Below are positions 45,018 through 54,142 of a stretch of 64,000 bases of DNA, piece after piece. The notes under the pieces were generated by a model. It was not told the DNA's origin, made no database searches, and saw only the letters and a program-made list of their open reading frames with translations. The DNA is taken from the NCBI GenBank assembly GCA_033852175.1, contig JAWSUY010000021.1, forward strand, positions 1 through 64,000, in the 5' to 3' direction. Source of the DNA: Agarilytica sp033852175. GTDB lineage: Bacteria; Pseudomonadota; Gammaproteobacteria; Pseudomonadales; Cellvibrionaceae. The position numbers were made by a program, and so were the translations under genes. Each line of letters begins with the position of its first letter. The first letter of the stretch is position 1.

Positions 45018-45505
45018 TCACCGGTCTCGCCAGACTCATAAGATTCGCCAGCACCGACCAGACTTTTTGACTCGCTAGTCGTCCGCCTAACGCGCTCTTC
45101 ATTACCCGGCCAGATTCCATACTGGGGCAAGTCGTCGACGATTTTATACCAACTCGCCTTAGAAGCTGTAAAGATGTGCGCTTCGGGCTCTCTTCCCATA
45201 TCCCCCTCAAGGCCTCCAAGCGGAATCCCCAGCACCTCGGGCTTGTTTTTATAACAACTGACGATAGGTGATCCACAGGTTTTGCAGAAACTTTTGGTGA
45301 CATTATCGGAAGAAGCATAATCAGTAAGGTTATCTTCACCTTTTATCCAAATGAATTGCGAACGTTCAATCGATGCCCGAGTACGAAATGCAGCGCCATG
45401 AAACCTTCGGCATTTGGAGCAATGACAATGGTATATCGGTCCTAATTTTCCATGAATTTCGTAAACAACTTTTTCACAAAGGCATTGTCCTTTTAATATG
45501 CTCAT
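44993..45505 (-). CDS. GFA (glutathione-dependent formaldehyde-activating-like) zinc protein
   Basis: This 170-residue Mss4-fold zinc protein has C-L-C-E-K-V near 8-13, H-C-H-C-S-K-C near 27-33 and C-K-T-C-G near 74-78, the usual Cys clusters. Activity is often unproven in this broad family. The domain ends near residue 134; the last 35 residues are a Ser/Gly/Glu-rich tail that reads through the isochorismatase remnant in another frame. The original stop may thus have been lost when the two genes were joined. AAGGA lies 6 nt before the ATG. A better-preserved paralogue of normal length lies at 59,862. Confidence 0.85.
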   Translation of the reverse strand: MSILKGQCLCEKVVYEIHGKLGPIYHCHCSKCRRFHGAAFRTRASIERSQFIWIKGEDNLTDYASSDNVTKSFCKTCGSPIVSCYKNKPEVLGIPLGGLEGDMGREPEAHIFTASKASWYKIVDDLPQYGIWPGNEERVRRTTSESKSLVGAGESYESGETGESSASIAT

Positions 45506-45578
45506 AATTATTCCTTAATGTTAATATCCAAAATGGGAGAATCAACCCCCTATCAATTATTGACTGCAACGGCACATG

Positions 45579-45842
45579 TTACTCTTTTGTCTCTAATCGT
45601 TGAAAACGTTCAGCAGCGTCAGCCACCTCATGCAGGCTTTTCATAAGATGTAATATGGCAAAAAATACAACCCCGTGGTGAACGCCAAGACGGAACCCCT
45701 CGATCTCGTTAAATTCATCCAAGGATTCCGAAACACCGGAATACAGCAAAACCAAACCCACAACAATATTAGTGAATGGATTATCCGTTATCTTTCTAGA
45801 AGCTTTCATTAAACGACTGAACATATTGCTATACCCGCTCAT
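45579..45842 (-). CDS. Small conserved-looking membrane protein
   Basis: This 87-residue protein from the ATG at 45,842 (a TTG one codon earlier is less likely) has two hydrophobic segments, I-V-V-G-L-V-L-L-Y-S-G near 26-36 and L-G-V-H-H-G-V-V-F-F-A-I-L-H-L near 52-66. A charged C-terminus follows. The G-V-H-H-G-V-V motif recalls small two-helix membrane proteins of unknown function. It is convergent or collinear only with other orphan genes. Role unknown. Confidence 0.55.
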   Translation of the reverse strand: MSGYSNMFSRLMKASRKITDNPFTNIVVGLVLLYSGVSESLDEFNEIEGFRLGVHHGVVFFAILHLMKSLHEVADAAERFQRLETKE

Positions 45843-45883
45843 CAATAGTTTCTATTCTTTAGCGCTCCACTTTTAACAATCTG

Positions 45884-46381
45884 CTACGTTAAACAAACAC
45901 ACAAGGCCGATTGTTCACACGGAGGCGCCATGGCCGATTTGCACATGCCACTTTTTTCACCATTCCCGACACACCAATCATTGCAATCGAAGGTATCAGG
46001 GTGTCCGGTATCATTTTCATGACTGTGCAGCTCGCCCTTACCTGGATTTGACTCAACTAAAATGCCTCCAGGCGAACAAGCCTCACCAAACATCCGTCCA
46101 TTGGGCTTACCCTCCGCATCCGTACCAATGTGGCACCCTGCAACACCAGGGTTCACGCCATCAGTGTCTTTCCACCAACTCTTTTCTTTTGCAATCCAAT
46201 CATTCGGCTTAAAGTCAAACACGCCCTGCGCGCCCGGCATTCCTTGTGCGCCGTTAGATGCATGAGCCGTGTCACTGTCGCCAGCCACACTGTCTCCGGC
46301 TACACTGCGCGAACAAGCCGTCGACCACGAAACGAAAAATAAAACACAAGCGACTAGGATACAACGGTAAAAGTTTGACAT
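45884..46381 (-). CDS. Cysteine-rich putative lipoprotein
   Basis: The 165-residue protein has a signal sequence with lipobox W-S-T-A-C (Cys at 23). A short repeat, S-V-A-G-D-S-V-A-G-D-S, follows, then a mature region with nine or more Cys. Most of these lie in the last 40 residues (D-C-N-D-W-C-V-G, G-M-C-K-S, P-P-C-E-Q, L-C-V-C-L), suggesting a disulfide-knotted domain at the C-terminus. No family was recognised. It is probably envelope-anchored or surface-exposed. Confidence 0.65.
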   Translation of the reverse strand: MSNFYRCILVACVLFFVSWSTACSRSVAGDSVAGDSDTAHASNGAQGMPGAQGVFDFKPNDWIAKEKSWWKDTDGVNPGVAGCHIGTDAEGKPNGRMFGEACSPGGILVESNPGKGELHSHENDTGHPDTFDCNDWCVGNGEKSGMCKSAMAPPCEQSALCVCLT

Positions 46382-46750
46382 CTACACACCCCCAAGTTTC
46401 ATTAATTGACTGTATTCAGTTCTTTACCATTTTAAGCGCCTTAATATTTTCGACGTTAAATTATTCACCTCTACTTAAAAACGTGACATTTAATTAATCT
46501 TTTTACAGCCGACAAACGACCCATTAATGGTGTCTTTCGGAAGCAACGAATCATAAAACGCCAGTACATAATTTCTCATGCCGAAAATATAGTAAAAACG
46601 CCGACAAAAGCGATTACCAGACGATAACATTTTGAAACACAAAGGGGGAGATCACCACGACTTTTTACGTGCCAATCACACGTCAATTGGATATACGCTT
46701 TAAATAGGTAAGCCTTCAGAAATGACTATGGATAGAAAAACAAAACTAAC
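46382..46750. other. Intergenic region at the end of the accessory stretch
   Basis: A 369-bp gap between the Cys-rich lipoprotein promoter and the 3' end of the catabolic cluster. No gene, repeat or clear terminator was recognised. Confidence 0.35.
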
Positions 46751-47467
46751 TCAACGTTCAACCTGGCCAAGATTCGCATGATAGACCGAGCCATTCACAA
46801 CGGGATTTTCTGCACAAAAAACCACAAGCTTCGCTATTTCATCAGGCTCAACAAGACGACCAAGAACCATTTGTTTGCTCAAATCACGTAGACCCTCAGG
46901 GTTGGTTTCAAAATGTTGTTGCAGCATTTCCGTATGGGTAAAGCCAGGGCAAATATTTGCAGTGTGAATCTGCTTGGACACAAGATCCTGACAATTCGCG
47001 CGCATCATGCCGATACTGGCATGTTTACTCACCACATAAGAAAATCGATTGCTAACAGCCTTTTCGGCCAACGTTGAACCGATATAAAGAATGGATGATC
47101 CAGATGACAAGTGAGGCAGCAGCAAGCGATTAAGTCGCTGAGGAGCAACAACGTTCACCTCCAACACTTCTCGTAGCGTGTCTGGGCTGGCATCCTCAAT
47201 ACTATCCGCGACAAATTTCGCAGCATTATGAACAATGCACACCTGCTCGGCTTGATCCGCAAACTTATAAAGCTCTTTGGTCAGCTCACTTGACCATTCG
47301 TTTTCAGCTAGATCCCAGTGAATGTTAATCACATCGTCCAACGAGCATGGCGTTCGGGAAAGATTGACGACACTGTACCCGTTACTCAAAAACTTCTTCG
47401 CGATGGCTTTGCCAATACCGCGACTGGCGCCGGTAACAATTAATAGTTTTGGGATTACTCTATTCAT
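46751..47467 (-). CDS. Short-chain dehydrogenase, sepiapterin-reductase-like
   Basis: This 238-residue NAD(P)-dependent reductase has the T-G-A-S-R-G-I-G cofactor loop, V-H-N-A-A, and the catalytic Ser and Y-V-V-S-K of classical SDRs, ending with a variable C-terminal loop. The ATG at 47,467 is preferred over 47,485 because a GGGAG site lies 8 nt upstream. It is the last gene of the aromatic amino acid cluster, 40 bp after a PTPS-like gene and not far from the pterin-dependent hydroxylase. That makes a pterin reductase acting in cofactor synthesis or recycling the favoured role, but the sequence alone does not prove the substrate. Confidence 0.8.
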   Translation of the reverse strand: MNRVIPKLLIVTGASRGIGKAIAKKFLSNGYSVVNLSRTPCSLDDVINIHWDLAENEWSSELTKELYKFADQAEQVCIVHNAAKFVADSIEDASPDTLREVLEVNVVAPQRLNRLLLPHLSSGSSILYIGSTLAEKAVSNRFSYVVSKHASIGMMRANCQDLVSKQIHTANICPGFTHTEMLQQHFETNPEGLRDLSKQMVLGRLVEPDEIAKLVVFCAENPVVNGSVYHANLGQVER

Positions 47468-47506
47468 ATTCAACACTCCCAGCATACCGACTGGTACTCA
47501 GTAATT

Positions 47507-47992
47507 TTATGGTTGATAAACACTGATAATTCGCTGGCCAGGGCCAGAAGCCACGGCAATCGCCAGCGAACTAATCACCAGTTTTTCAAACAATCCATCT
47601 TCAATTAAACGCTGAATAACGTAGTAGCCCAGTTCTTCGAGGGTAATATTATGCAGGGGCAACAATAAACTGTCTGATTGCAGTAACAGCATTTTTTGGT
47701 CGTTGAACGTAACGGCGTAATACTCACCTTCTTCGGTAATGTGCAAATGCGGCGAGTGACCAGCAATCAACGTGTATTCATCTAGGCTATCGCAAATATC
47801 GCGTAAGCACTGTTTGAGAACTTGATAATTGAACGTTAAGCCATCTGCTTGTAATTCAGACTGTGCTTTTGCGCTTACCGTAAAATTATGCCCATGCAGA
47901 CGCTCACGTTCTGTCGCTGTAAATATAGTAAAATGCGCCGCCGAAAAATGCAGGTATTGATTATCAACCTCTATACATACCGAACGACTCAT
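47507..47992 (-). CDS. 6-pyruvoyltetrahydropterin synthase-like protein without the usual Cys
   Basis: The 161-residue T-fold enzyme keeps the three zinc ligands (H in F-S-A-A-H-F near 20, two in L-H-G-H-N-F near 33-36) and the downstream E of T-L-E-E-L-G. The catalytic Cys, normally four residues before the HGH motif, is absent: the segment is T-A-T-E-R-E-R-L-H-G-H. It therefore belongs to a variant branch of the PTPS/QueD family. Its place next to an aromatic amino acid hydroxylase suggests a role in making the hydroxylase pterin cofactor rather than queuosine. Reaction chemistry is open. Confidence 0.85.
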   Translation of the reverse strand: MSRSVCIEVDNQYLHFSAAHFTIFTATERERLHGHNFTVSAKAQSELQADGLTFNYQVLKQCLRDICDSLDEYTLIAGHSPHLHITEEGEYYAVTFNDQKMLLLQSDSLLLPLHNITLEELGYYVIQRLIEDGLFEKLVISSLAIAVASGPGQRIISVYQP

Positions 47993-48203
47993 AGGTAACT
48001 CGCTTAGTTTTATTTAAATCAAACAAATAAAATAATTCCAATCAACCCAGCCTAACCCTGCTGGTGCCTTTTAAACTCTAGATAATCTTCACATAAATTC
48101 CATATTTTCGTATTTCATGAATATCACACCGGATTACCATTCACCTGTTATTTACAACTATTCACAGCCATATCACCCTCTCATAAAAAAACGCTATCGA
48201 TAT

Positions 48204-50060
48204 TTAACCTTGTGAAGAATCACGGACTCCTAAGCGCGTTAAACCGAGGGAGATCAACAACTCAACATCTGAATTTTTTTTCATATGGGCATTCAACTGC
48301 CCAATAATTACCTGTTTAAAATCGTTAGTAAAATCACAACCCTCAGATAACTCCAAAGCCTCGAACACCAATAGCCATTCAGGTTGTTCCTCTCCCCTAT
48401 TGGCTTCAAGTTTTTCAAGGTCATCCAATACCCGCTGAACATCCCGTTGAGAGAGATCGACACATTTCCGAAAAGTGCGAAGCTTGCTATAAAGCTCAAA
48501 TAACCTTTGGTGGTACTCATCATATTCAGAAGGGAGTGAGGAGGGGGGCGAGGAGGGGGGCGAGGGAGTGAGCAAGGGAGGAGGCGAGAAAGCTCCAGCC
48601 CGAGACGGCACCGCATAAAGGGGGCAATGACTCGGGTCAGCGGAGCCTCCAAAAACAGAGCATACCGATTCACCCACCGCCATATCATAAATTCCCCAGG
48701 CAGGCTTAAACAGCTCGACGCCTGCTACCGTAGTAACCGTACAATCGGAAAAACTAAACAGAACATTTTTTTGATTTTTCCGTAATACCTGTTTCAAATC
48801 ACCCCTCACCCGAATACCCGACAAAAAAACCAACTCTGCTTGATGGCCGATTTTAATACCATGACGCGCTAATTCATCGATCGTGTAGCTAGAAAGACAG
48901 CGTTCAAACCCTTGCAACTTGCCAATTGCAGTACCAAATCCGGCGCTATGGTATTCACTTCCCTGCCCCTCTAATTGCGCATCATCGTAGCTTAATTGAG
49001 TAGGGCCCTGGACTTGCAAATAACTAATATTACCCACTGCATCGGTATGAACACTGGAAAAGACACCACTTATCTGCACCCCACTATCCAGCTGCGCCGT
49101 ATTGATACATTCACTGCTAATCGCTTTTTCAATTGCGACCAGACCGCCAACATTGCAACACATTTGCTTGCCGAACTCCGCCAACACTTGACTCAAATGA
49201 CGGCAATTTAAGGTGACAAAAAGCTGGGGCTGCTCGCAAGTAATATCATAGGCCGTTTCGATTGCATCGACGGTTAAAGGTATTTTTTTAACTTTTTCAT
49301 CATCAAGGCAATTTATGCTCTCCCCCAGAGACGACAAAAGGCCAGCGCCAAATAAGTAATAGTTATCAGGCTTTCCGACCAGACCGTACTCAACCGTCCA
49401 CCAATGCAGGCGCGATAACAACGCCATTTCTGAAGGCGGATTATTACTCTCCACGGCAATAGTCAAGCATTCAGACGCATCCTCGATATCCTGCGCGGAA
49501 GATTTCGCTGACTCTTTAACAATTGATAAACGACGAATTGCTTCATAAACATCAAAATCCCCTTTACTGGCAACAGCACGCATACCCAACTCACCCACCG
49601 CCTGCAAAAACTCTGCATAATCCACGTCCACTAAAAAAGGAGCATGGCCTGCTGACTCATGGACTATATCGGGCGCAGGGGTGTAAAGCATATGTTCAAA
49701 GCTGCGCATATTGACTGCAATTACCAATACACGTATGGCTTGAAACTCCATAAATATCGCAGAGGGTATAAAGCCATCCACCACTACCGCCCGCCAACCT
49801 AGAGCACTGAGCTTATCGTTGATGTCTTCTATTTTCGGAATAGAGTCCAGCGATATCCCCGTTTTATCCAAGCCTTCCAAATAAACCGGCAGCGCTGTTT
49901 TCGATAAGTTTTCGCGTAATTGCGCGAGCAAAAAACGCCACGCCGCATGATCCCGAGCGGTATATAAACTGTAATCCTGAAAGGCGACAAAAGGCTGTAA
50001 ATGCCGAGGCAATGTATTTATGGTTTCTTGCTGGCTGGATTTATTGTCTTTCACGCTCAT
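48204..50060 (-). CDS. Long-form aromatic amino acid hydroxylase (phenylalanine 4-monooxygenase type)
   Basis: This iron- and pterin-dependent hydroxylase most likely converts phenylalanine to tyrosine. The catalytic domain (about 15-320) has P-D-I-V-H-E-S-A-G-H-A-P with iron ligands H134 and H139, and W-W-T-V-E-Y-G-L with E224. At 618 residues it is over twice the size of ordinary bacterial enzymes. The extra C-terminal half (about 330-618) is of unknown function and includes a Pro/Ser-rich linker at about 487-505, encoded by a GGGGCGAGGA-type repetitive stretch. Its ATG overlaps the maiA stop by one base, so it is inside the catabolic operon. Confidence 0.9.
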   Translation of the reverse strand: MSVKDNKSSQQETINTLPRHLQPFVAFQDYSLYTARDHAAWRFLLAQLRENLSKTALPVYLEGLDKTGISLDSIPKIEDINDKLSALGWRAVVVDGFIPSAIFMEFQAIRVLVIAVNMRSFEHMLYTPAPDIVHESAGHAPFLVDVDYAEFLQAVGELGMRAVASKGDFDVYEAIRRLSIVKESAKSSAQDIEDASECLTIAVESNNPPSEMALLSRLHWWTVEYGLVGKPDNYYLFGAGLLSSLGESINCLDDEKVKKIPLTVDAIETAYDITCEQPQLFVTLNCRHLSQVLAEFGKQMCCNVGGLVAIEKAISSECINTAQLDSGVQISGVFSSVHTDAVGNISYLQVQGPTQLSYDDAQLEGQGSEYHSAGFGTAIGKLQGFERCLSSYTIDELARHGIKIGHQAELVFLSGIRVRGDLKQVLRKNQKNVLFSFSDCTVTTVAGVELFKPAWGIYDMAVGESVCSVFGGSADPSHCPLYAVPSRAGAFSPPPLLTPSPPSSPPSSLPSEYDEYHQRLFELYSKLRTFRKCVDLSQRDVQRVLDDLEKLEANRGEEQPEWLLVFEALELSEGCDFTNDFKQVIIGQLNAHMKKNSDVELLISLGLTRLGVRDSSQG

Positions 50061-50761
50061 TACTCCAACCGAACCTTCGAATCGATTTGCGATTCAGGGT
50101 GCGCACGCTTAAACGCAGACAACTGGCAACAGTGCCGATCAATAGCCTGGATCAAAGGGTAAGGTTCTAGATCACAGCCAAATCGACGGGCATTGAAGAC
50201 CTGAGGAATCAAGCAAACATCTGCCAGTGTGACCGTTTTTTTCCAACAATATTTTACCTCGTTATTCTTAACCTCATATTTTTCAGAGCCTATTTTTAGA
50301 TTGATTTCAAGAGTCCGTTCTAAAGCGCTAAAGCCTTCGGCTATCCAGTGCTGATACCAGCGAGTCTTGTCAGCCTCCGAAACATTCAATTCATTTTTCA
50401 AATAGTTAAGTACGCGCAAATTATTAAGCGGATGCACATCCATCGCAATCTGCTGGGCCAAGCCTCGCACCTGGGCACGTTCTATCGCGTTACCCGGCAA
50501 CAGGCGATAATCGCCGTAGACTTCCTCCAAATATTCAATGACCGAAAGTGACTGGTTTAAGACTAAGTTCTTATCCGCTAAAGCCGGCACAAGCCCCTGA
50601 GGATTAATTGACAAATAATCATCCGATCGTTGCTCCCCCTCCGCAAGATTGATAGGGATAATATCAACCGGAAGATTTTTGATCGCAAGCGCAATTCGCA
50701 CTCGGTAAGCCGCCGAAGAGCGAAAATAGCTGTATAATTTTACGGGTTCATCAGCGTTCAT
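50060..50761 (-). CDS. maiA: Maleylacetoacetate isomerase
   Basis: A 233-residue zeta-class GST-fold enzyme that isomerises maleylacetoacetate to fumarylacetoacetate in tyrosine catabolism, using glutathione. The diagnostic S-Y-F-R-S-S-A-A-Y-R-V-R-I-A-L near 11-25 carries the active Ser pair, followed by N-P-Q-G-L-V-P-A-L near 53-61 and S-L-S-V-I-E-Y-L near 70-77. A segment near 155-170 (N-L-K-I-G-S-E-K-Y-E-V-K-N-N-E) is longer than usual. It overlaps the hydroxylase start by one base and follows the fumarylacetoacetase by 63 bp. Confidence 0.93.
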   Translation of the reverse strand: MNADEPVKLYSYFRSSAAYRVRIALAIKNLPVDIIPINLAEGEQRSDDYLSINPQGLVPALADKNLVLNQSLSVIEYLEEVYGDYRLLPGNAIERAQVRGLAQQIAMDVHPLNNLRVLNYLKNELNVSEADKTRWYQHWIAEGFSALERTLEINLKIGSEKYEVKNNEVKYCWKKTVTLADVCLIPQVFNARRFGCDLEPYPLIQAIDRHCCQLSAFKRAHPESQIDSKVRLE

Positions 50762-50824
50762 TACTCACGTTACTTTCCATAATTTAGTTCTCATAATTTA
50801 GTTTTCACAATTGGCTTTCAACAA

Positions 50825-51811
50825 TCAGTTATCATAAAACCGTACACGCTGATCAATACAGCCAAAAATTGACTGACCTTCAGGGCTTAACATATCAATC
50901 TGAATACGATCACCGAATTTCATAAACTCGGTTGAAGCCTTCCCATTAGCTATAATTTCTAACATTCGAATTTCAGCCAAACAGCACGACCCACTTTTCC
51001 GATCACTATTCGAAACTGTACCGGAGCCAATGATTGTCCCCGCACACAAATCACGTGATTTCGCCGCATGGGCAATTAACTGCGGAAAATTGAACGTCAT
51101 ATCCACACCCGCATTGGGAGACCCGATAAGCTGTTCGTTCAAACTCGCACGCAACGGTAAATGTAATTTCCCGTCACGCCAACACTCGCCCAATTCATCC
51201 GGCGTAACCGCAACGGGCGAAAACGCGCTTGAAGGTTTCGATTGATAAAACCCAAATCCCTTGGCCAACTCACCGGGAATTAAATTTCGTAACGACACAT
51301 CGTTGACCAACATCACTAATTTAATATGAGACCCAGCATCCACGGCATCGATTCCCATCGGCACATCATCCAGAATAACCGCGACCTCCGCTTCAAAATC
51401 AATACCCCAGCTTTCGTCCGCTATTCGGATGTCTTCTCGTGGGCCTAAAAACGTATCTGAACCCCCTTGATACATTAATGGGTCCGTCCAAAAACTGCCT
51501 GGCATCTCTGCATTACGGGCCTTACGCACCAATTCAACATGGGTAACGTAGGCGCTGGCATCGCACCAGTGGTAAGCCCGTGGTAGCGGTGAGTGGTAAT
51601 CCAGAGGATCAAACTTTTGCCCTGTATTATCACCGTTCTCCAAAGCCTGATACCGCGCATTAAGCTGATCTTCGCAGGACGCCCAATTGTCCAGAGCCGC
51701 TTGTAAGGTCGCGGCAATATCCGTAACGGGCCTACAAAGACTCATGTCGTTATTCACCACAACTAACTGGCCATCGCGTCCGCTATTAAATGATGCTAAT
51801 TTCATACCCAC
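50825..51811 (-). CDS. Fumarylacetoacetate hydrolase family protein
   Basis: The 328-residue enzyme is predicted to split fumarylacetoacetate into fumarate and acetoacetate, the last step of tyrosine catabolism. The metal-binding F-E-A-E-V-A-V-I-L near 145-153, the V-M-L-V-N-D-V-S-L-R segment, G-F-G-F-Y-Q-S-K-P-S-S-A-F-S-P-V near 190-205 and T-I-I-G-S-G-T-V-S-N near 264-273 are all of this family. Context with HPPD and MaiA makes the substrate likely. It is transcribed between maiA and the VOC gene, with 63 and 132 bp gaps. Confidence 0.9.
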   Translation of the reverse strand: MGMKLASFNSGRDGQLVVVNNDMSLCRPVTDIAATLQAALDNWASCEDQLNARYQALENGDNTGQKFDPLDYHSPLPRAYHWCDASAYVTHVELVRKARNAEMPGSFWTDPLMYQGGSDTFLGPREDIRIADESWGIDFEAEVAVILDDVPMGIDAVDAGSHIKLVMLVNDVSLRNLIPGELAKGFGFYQSKPSSAFSPVAVTPDELGECWRDGKLHLPLRASLNEQLIGSPNAGVDMTFNFPQLIAHAAKSRDLCAGTIIGSGTVSNSDRKSGSCCLAEIRMLEIIANGKASTEFMKFGDRIQIDMLSPEGQSIFGCIDQRVRFYDN

Positions 51812-51943
51812 TCCGGTGAGTGTTCAGTGTTGGTTTTGCGTTAGCCATACCTACCTGATCCTGGGTTAATCCGGGTTTGAATCAGGCTTAACGCTAAGAC
51901 GGCCCTTCACCTGAAGTTTTAATCTCGGGATCTGTGTGTCATG

Positions 51944-52465
51944 TCAATTCCCATGAAGCCATGCGGCATGCTTCGGAGCCTTCTTGGTTTTATCCCATTC
52001 TTCCAGCATATCCGGTGCCACTTCGTGCAATTTGTCTAACATTCCTGATTTTGCACTGTTAACCGTCAGTTCCAGGCGATGTCCATTCGGGTCATGAAAA
52101 TAAATCGACTGGAATATCGTATGGTCGACAGGGCCGAGTACATCAAGCCCTTCATTTTCCAAGCGTGTTTTAATGGCTAATATATTTTCGTCATCATTCA
52201 ATTCAAAGGCGATATGCTGCACCCATGCCGGGGTATTTTCATCCGCTAGCATAGGGGGAGAATTGGGAACTTCAAAAAAAGCCAGCACATTGCCGCCGCC
52301 CGCATCTAGAAATACGTGCATGTAAGGATCATCCGCTTGGGTCGAAGGGACTTTATCTTCGGAAATAGCTAATTGAAAATCCATGCCCAAAACACGTTGG
52401 TAAAACGCAACCGTTTCCTTTGCGTTATGGCAGCGGTATGCAACGTGATGGATTCTTTTTAGCAT
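51944..52465 (-). CDS. VOC-superfamily metal-dependent protein in the tyrosine operon
   Basis: A 173-residue vicinal-oxygen-chelate protein with metal ligand candidates H in I-H-H-V-A-Y near 5-10, H in V-Q-H-I-A-F near 82-87 and E in H-R-L-E-L near 126-130. The arrangement is shared by glyoxalases, extradiol dioxygenases and isomerases, so the reaction cannot be read from it. It lies between HPPD and the fumarylacetoacetase, exactly where homogentisate dioxygenase would be expected in a complete pathway, and no such gene is present. It could be an alternative ring-cleaving enzyme or an accessory isomerase; both are inferences. Confidence 0.8.
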   Translation of the reverse strand: MLKRIHHVAYRCHNAKETVAFYQRVLGMDFQLAISEDKVPSTQADDPYMHVFLDAGGGNVLAFFEVPNSPPMLADENTPAWVQHIAFELNDDENILAIKTRLENEGLDVLGPVDHTIFQSIYFHDPNGHRLELTVNSAKSGMLDKLHEVAPDMLEEWDKTKKAPKHAAWLHGN

Positions 52466-52590
52466 TAATCTGCCTCTTTACATTGATATGTTAGGGGTAT
52501 CAATGTTGACTCTAGACCGTACCGCCTATTCGTCGAAGTAAACTCACAAGACACGTCGTACACAAAGCCCCATAACGGGATTCAAAGCCA

Positions 52591-53670
52591 CTAATCATCG
52601 CCCGAAACAAACCCTCGCTGTATCTGGTCCCGCTCTATCGATTCAAACAAGGCTTTAAAATTCCCTTCGCCAAAACCTTCATCTTTTTTCCGCTGAATAA
52701 ACTCAAAAAATACCGGGCCAACCAAAGGCTGAGAAAAAATCTGCAACAACAAACGCGGATCATTATTATCCGTGCTGCCGTCCATCAAAATACCCCGAGG
52801 CTTTAACTCATCAACAGACTCACCATGGTTCGGCAAACGCTCCTCCAGCATTTCATAATACGCATCCGGTGGGGGCTTCATAAACTCTAAACCACGCGCC
52901 TTTAATTTATCCCAGCATGCAACAATATCGTCACACGAAAAGGCGATATGCTGAATGCCTTCCCCGTTATAGGCCATTAAAAACTCTTCAATTTGACCTG
53001 CGCTTTTAGGAGCTTCTTCATTAAGCGGAATACGAATTAAACCATCGGGTGCTGACATAGCCTTAGAAAGAAGCCCTGTATGCTCGCCTTTTATGTCGAA
53101 GTAACGAATCTGTCGAAAGTTGAATATTCGCTCATAAAAAGAGGCCCAAAACCCCATCCGGCCGCGATATACATTATGGGTCAGGTGATCGATCAGTTTG
53201 AATCCACAGCCTACCGGATGACGATCAACGCCCTCTACGTACTCAAAATCGATATCGTAAATTGCACTGCCCGGTAAATAGCGATCAATCAAATAGAGCG
53301 GCGCCCCCCCAATACCCCGTATCGCAGGCAGACGCAGCTCCATCGGCCCGGTTGGTATCTCAATTGGCTGTGCGCCTAGCGATAAAGCGCGCTCATATGC
53401 TTGGTGGGAATCTTTAACCCGGAAGGCCATACCACAGGCCGAGGGGCCATGCTCTTCCGCAAAATAAAAGGCGCTACTATTAACTTCGTAGTTAATAATA
53501 AAATTGATATCCCCCTGACGATAGAGGACAGCATCCTTTGAACGATGGTGGGCGACAAGACTGAAACCCAGCACCTCGAATACTGGTTCCAGAACGCCGC
53601 GCTCCGGTGCTGAAAACTCCACAAACTCAAAACCATCCAGCCCCATGGGGTTATCAAAATCTTCCGTCAT
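52591..53670 (-). CDS. hppD: 4-hydroxyphenylpyruvate dioxygenase
   Basis: This iron-dependent enzyme converts 4-hydroxyphenylpyruvate to homogentisate. The 359 residues form two VOC modules. The ligand set is H in L-T-H-N-V near 162, H in I-Q-H-I-A-F near 242 and E in F-F-E-F-I-Q-R near 324, in the family spacing, followed by the C-terminal G-F-G-E-G-N-F-K-A-L-F-E-S-I-E-R motif. The ATG at 53,670 is chosen since GGAGG lies just upstream; the frame extends to a TTG at 53,688 without support. It is the first gene of the minus-strand catabolic cluster. Confidence 0.93.
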   Translation of the reverse strand: MTEDFDNPMGLDGFEFVEFSAPERGVLEPVFEVLGFSLVAHHRSKDAVLYRQGDINFIINYEVNSSAFYFAEEHGPSACGMAFRVKDSHQAYERALSLGAQPIEIPTGPMELRLPAIRGIGGAPLYLIDRYLPGSAIYDIDFEYVEGVDRHPVGCGFKLIDHLTHNVYRGRMGFWASFYERIFNFRQIRYFDIKGEHTGLLSKAMSAPDGLIRIPLNEEAPKSAGQIEEFLMAYNGEGIQHIAFSCDDIVACWDKLKARGLEFMKPPPDAYYEMLEERLPNHGESVDELKPRGILMDGSTDNNDPRLLLQIFSQPLVGPVFFEFIQRKKDEGFGEGNFKALFESIERDQIQRGFVSGDD

Positions 53671-54142
53671 ACAGCCTCCAGAAAACAATTCCCAATCGCT
53701 GTCATCAACAACGAAATCCCTTAGGAATTCATAAGGATCATCCTTTAAGTATAGCCTCTTAAAGGCTGCTTAGAGGAAATACCCGTAACGAATAAGCACA
53801 CACCTAGATAAACGAATTACGTCTAAGTAAAAATAACCCACCCCATTTACCACTTAAGGTGTTGAGTCGCACAATGCGAATCAACACGCAACACTTTATC
53901 AATATGCAATCGTTTAATTACCAGAAAATATTAAACAACCGAAATAATAACCCACAAAAATTGATTCCGAAAACCCTAACAAACTGATAAGAAACGAAAT
54001 ATTTCCCATGTACAAAGTAAAAACATCATTAAACAGTAAATGGCGCATGCATTGCATATCTACTCTCTCTACTTCACTCAGTATAAATTTCGACAACATA
54101 TTATAAAACGGGTTTATTCAAGCTAGGAGGAAAGTACGAACC
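53671..54142. other. Divergent promoter region, catabolic cluster versus lipoprotein/LruC operon
   Basis: This gap of about 470 bp lies between divergent genes and must contain both promoters. An AGGAGG ribosome site at 54,125-54,130 serves the plus-strand lipoprotein, with long spacing. No TyrR or other operator could be assigned by eye. Confidence 0.35.
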
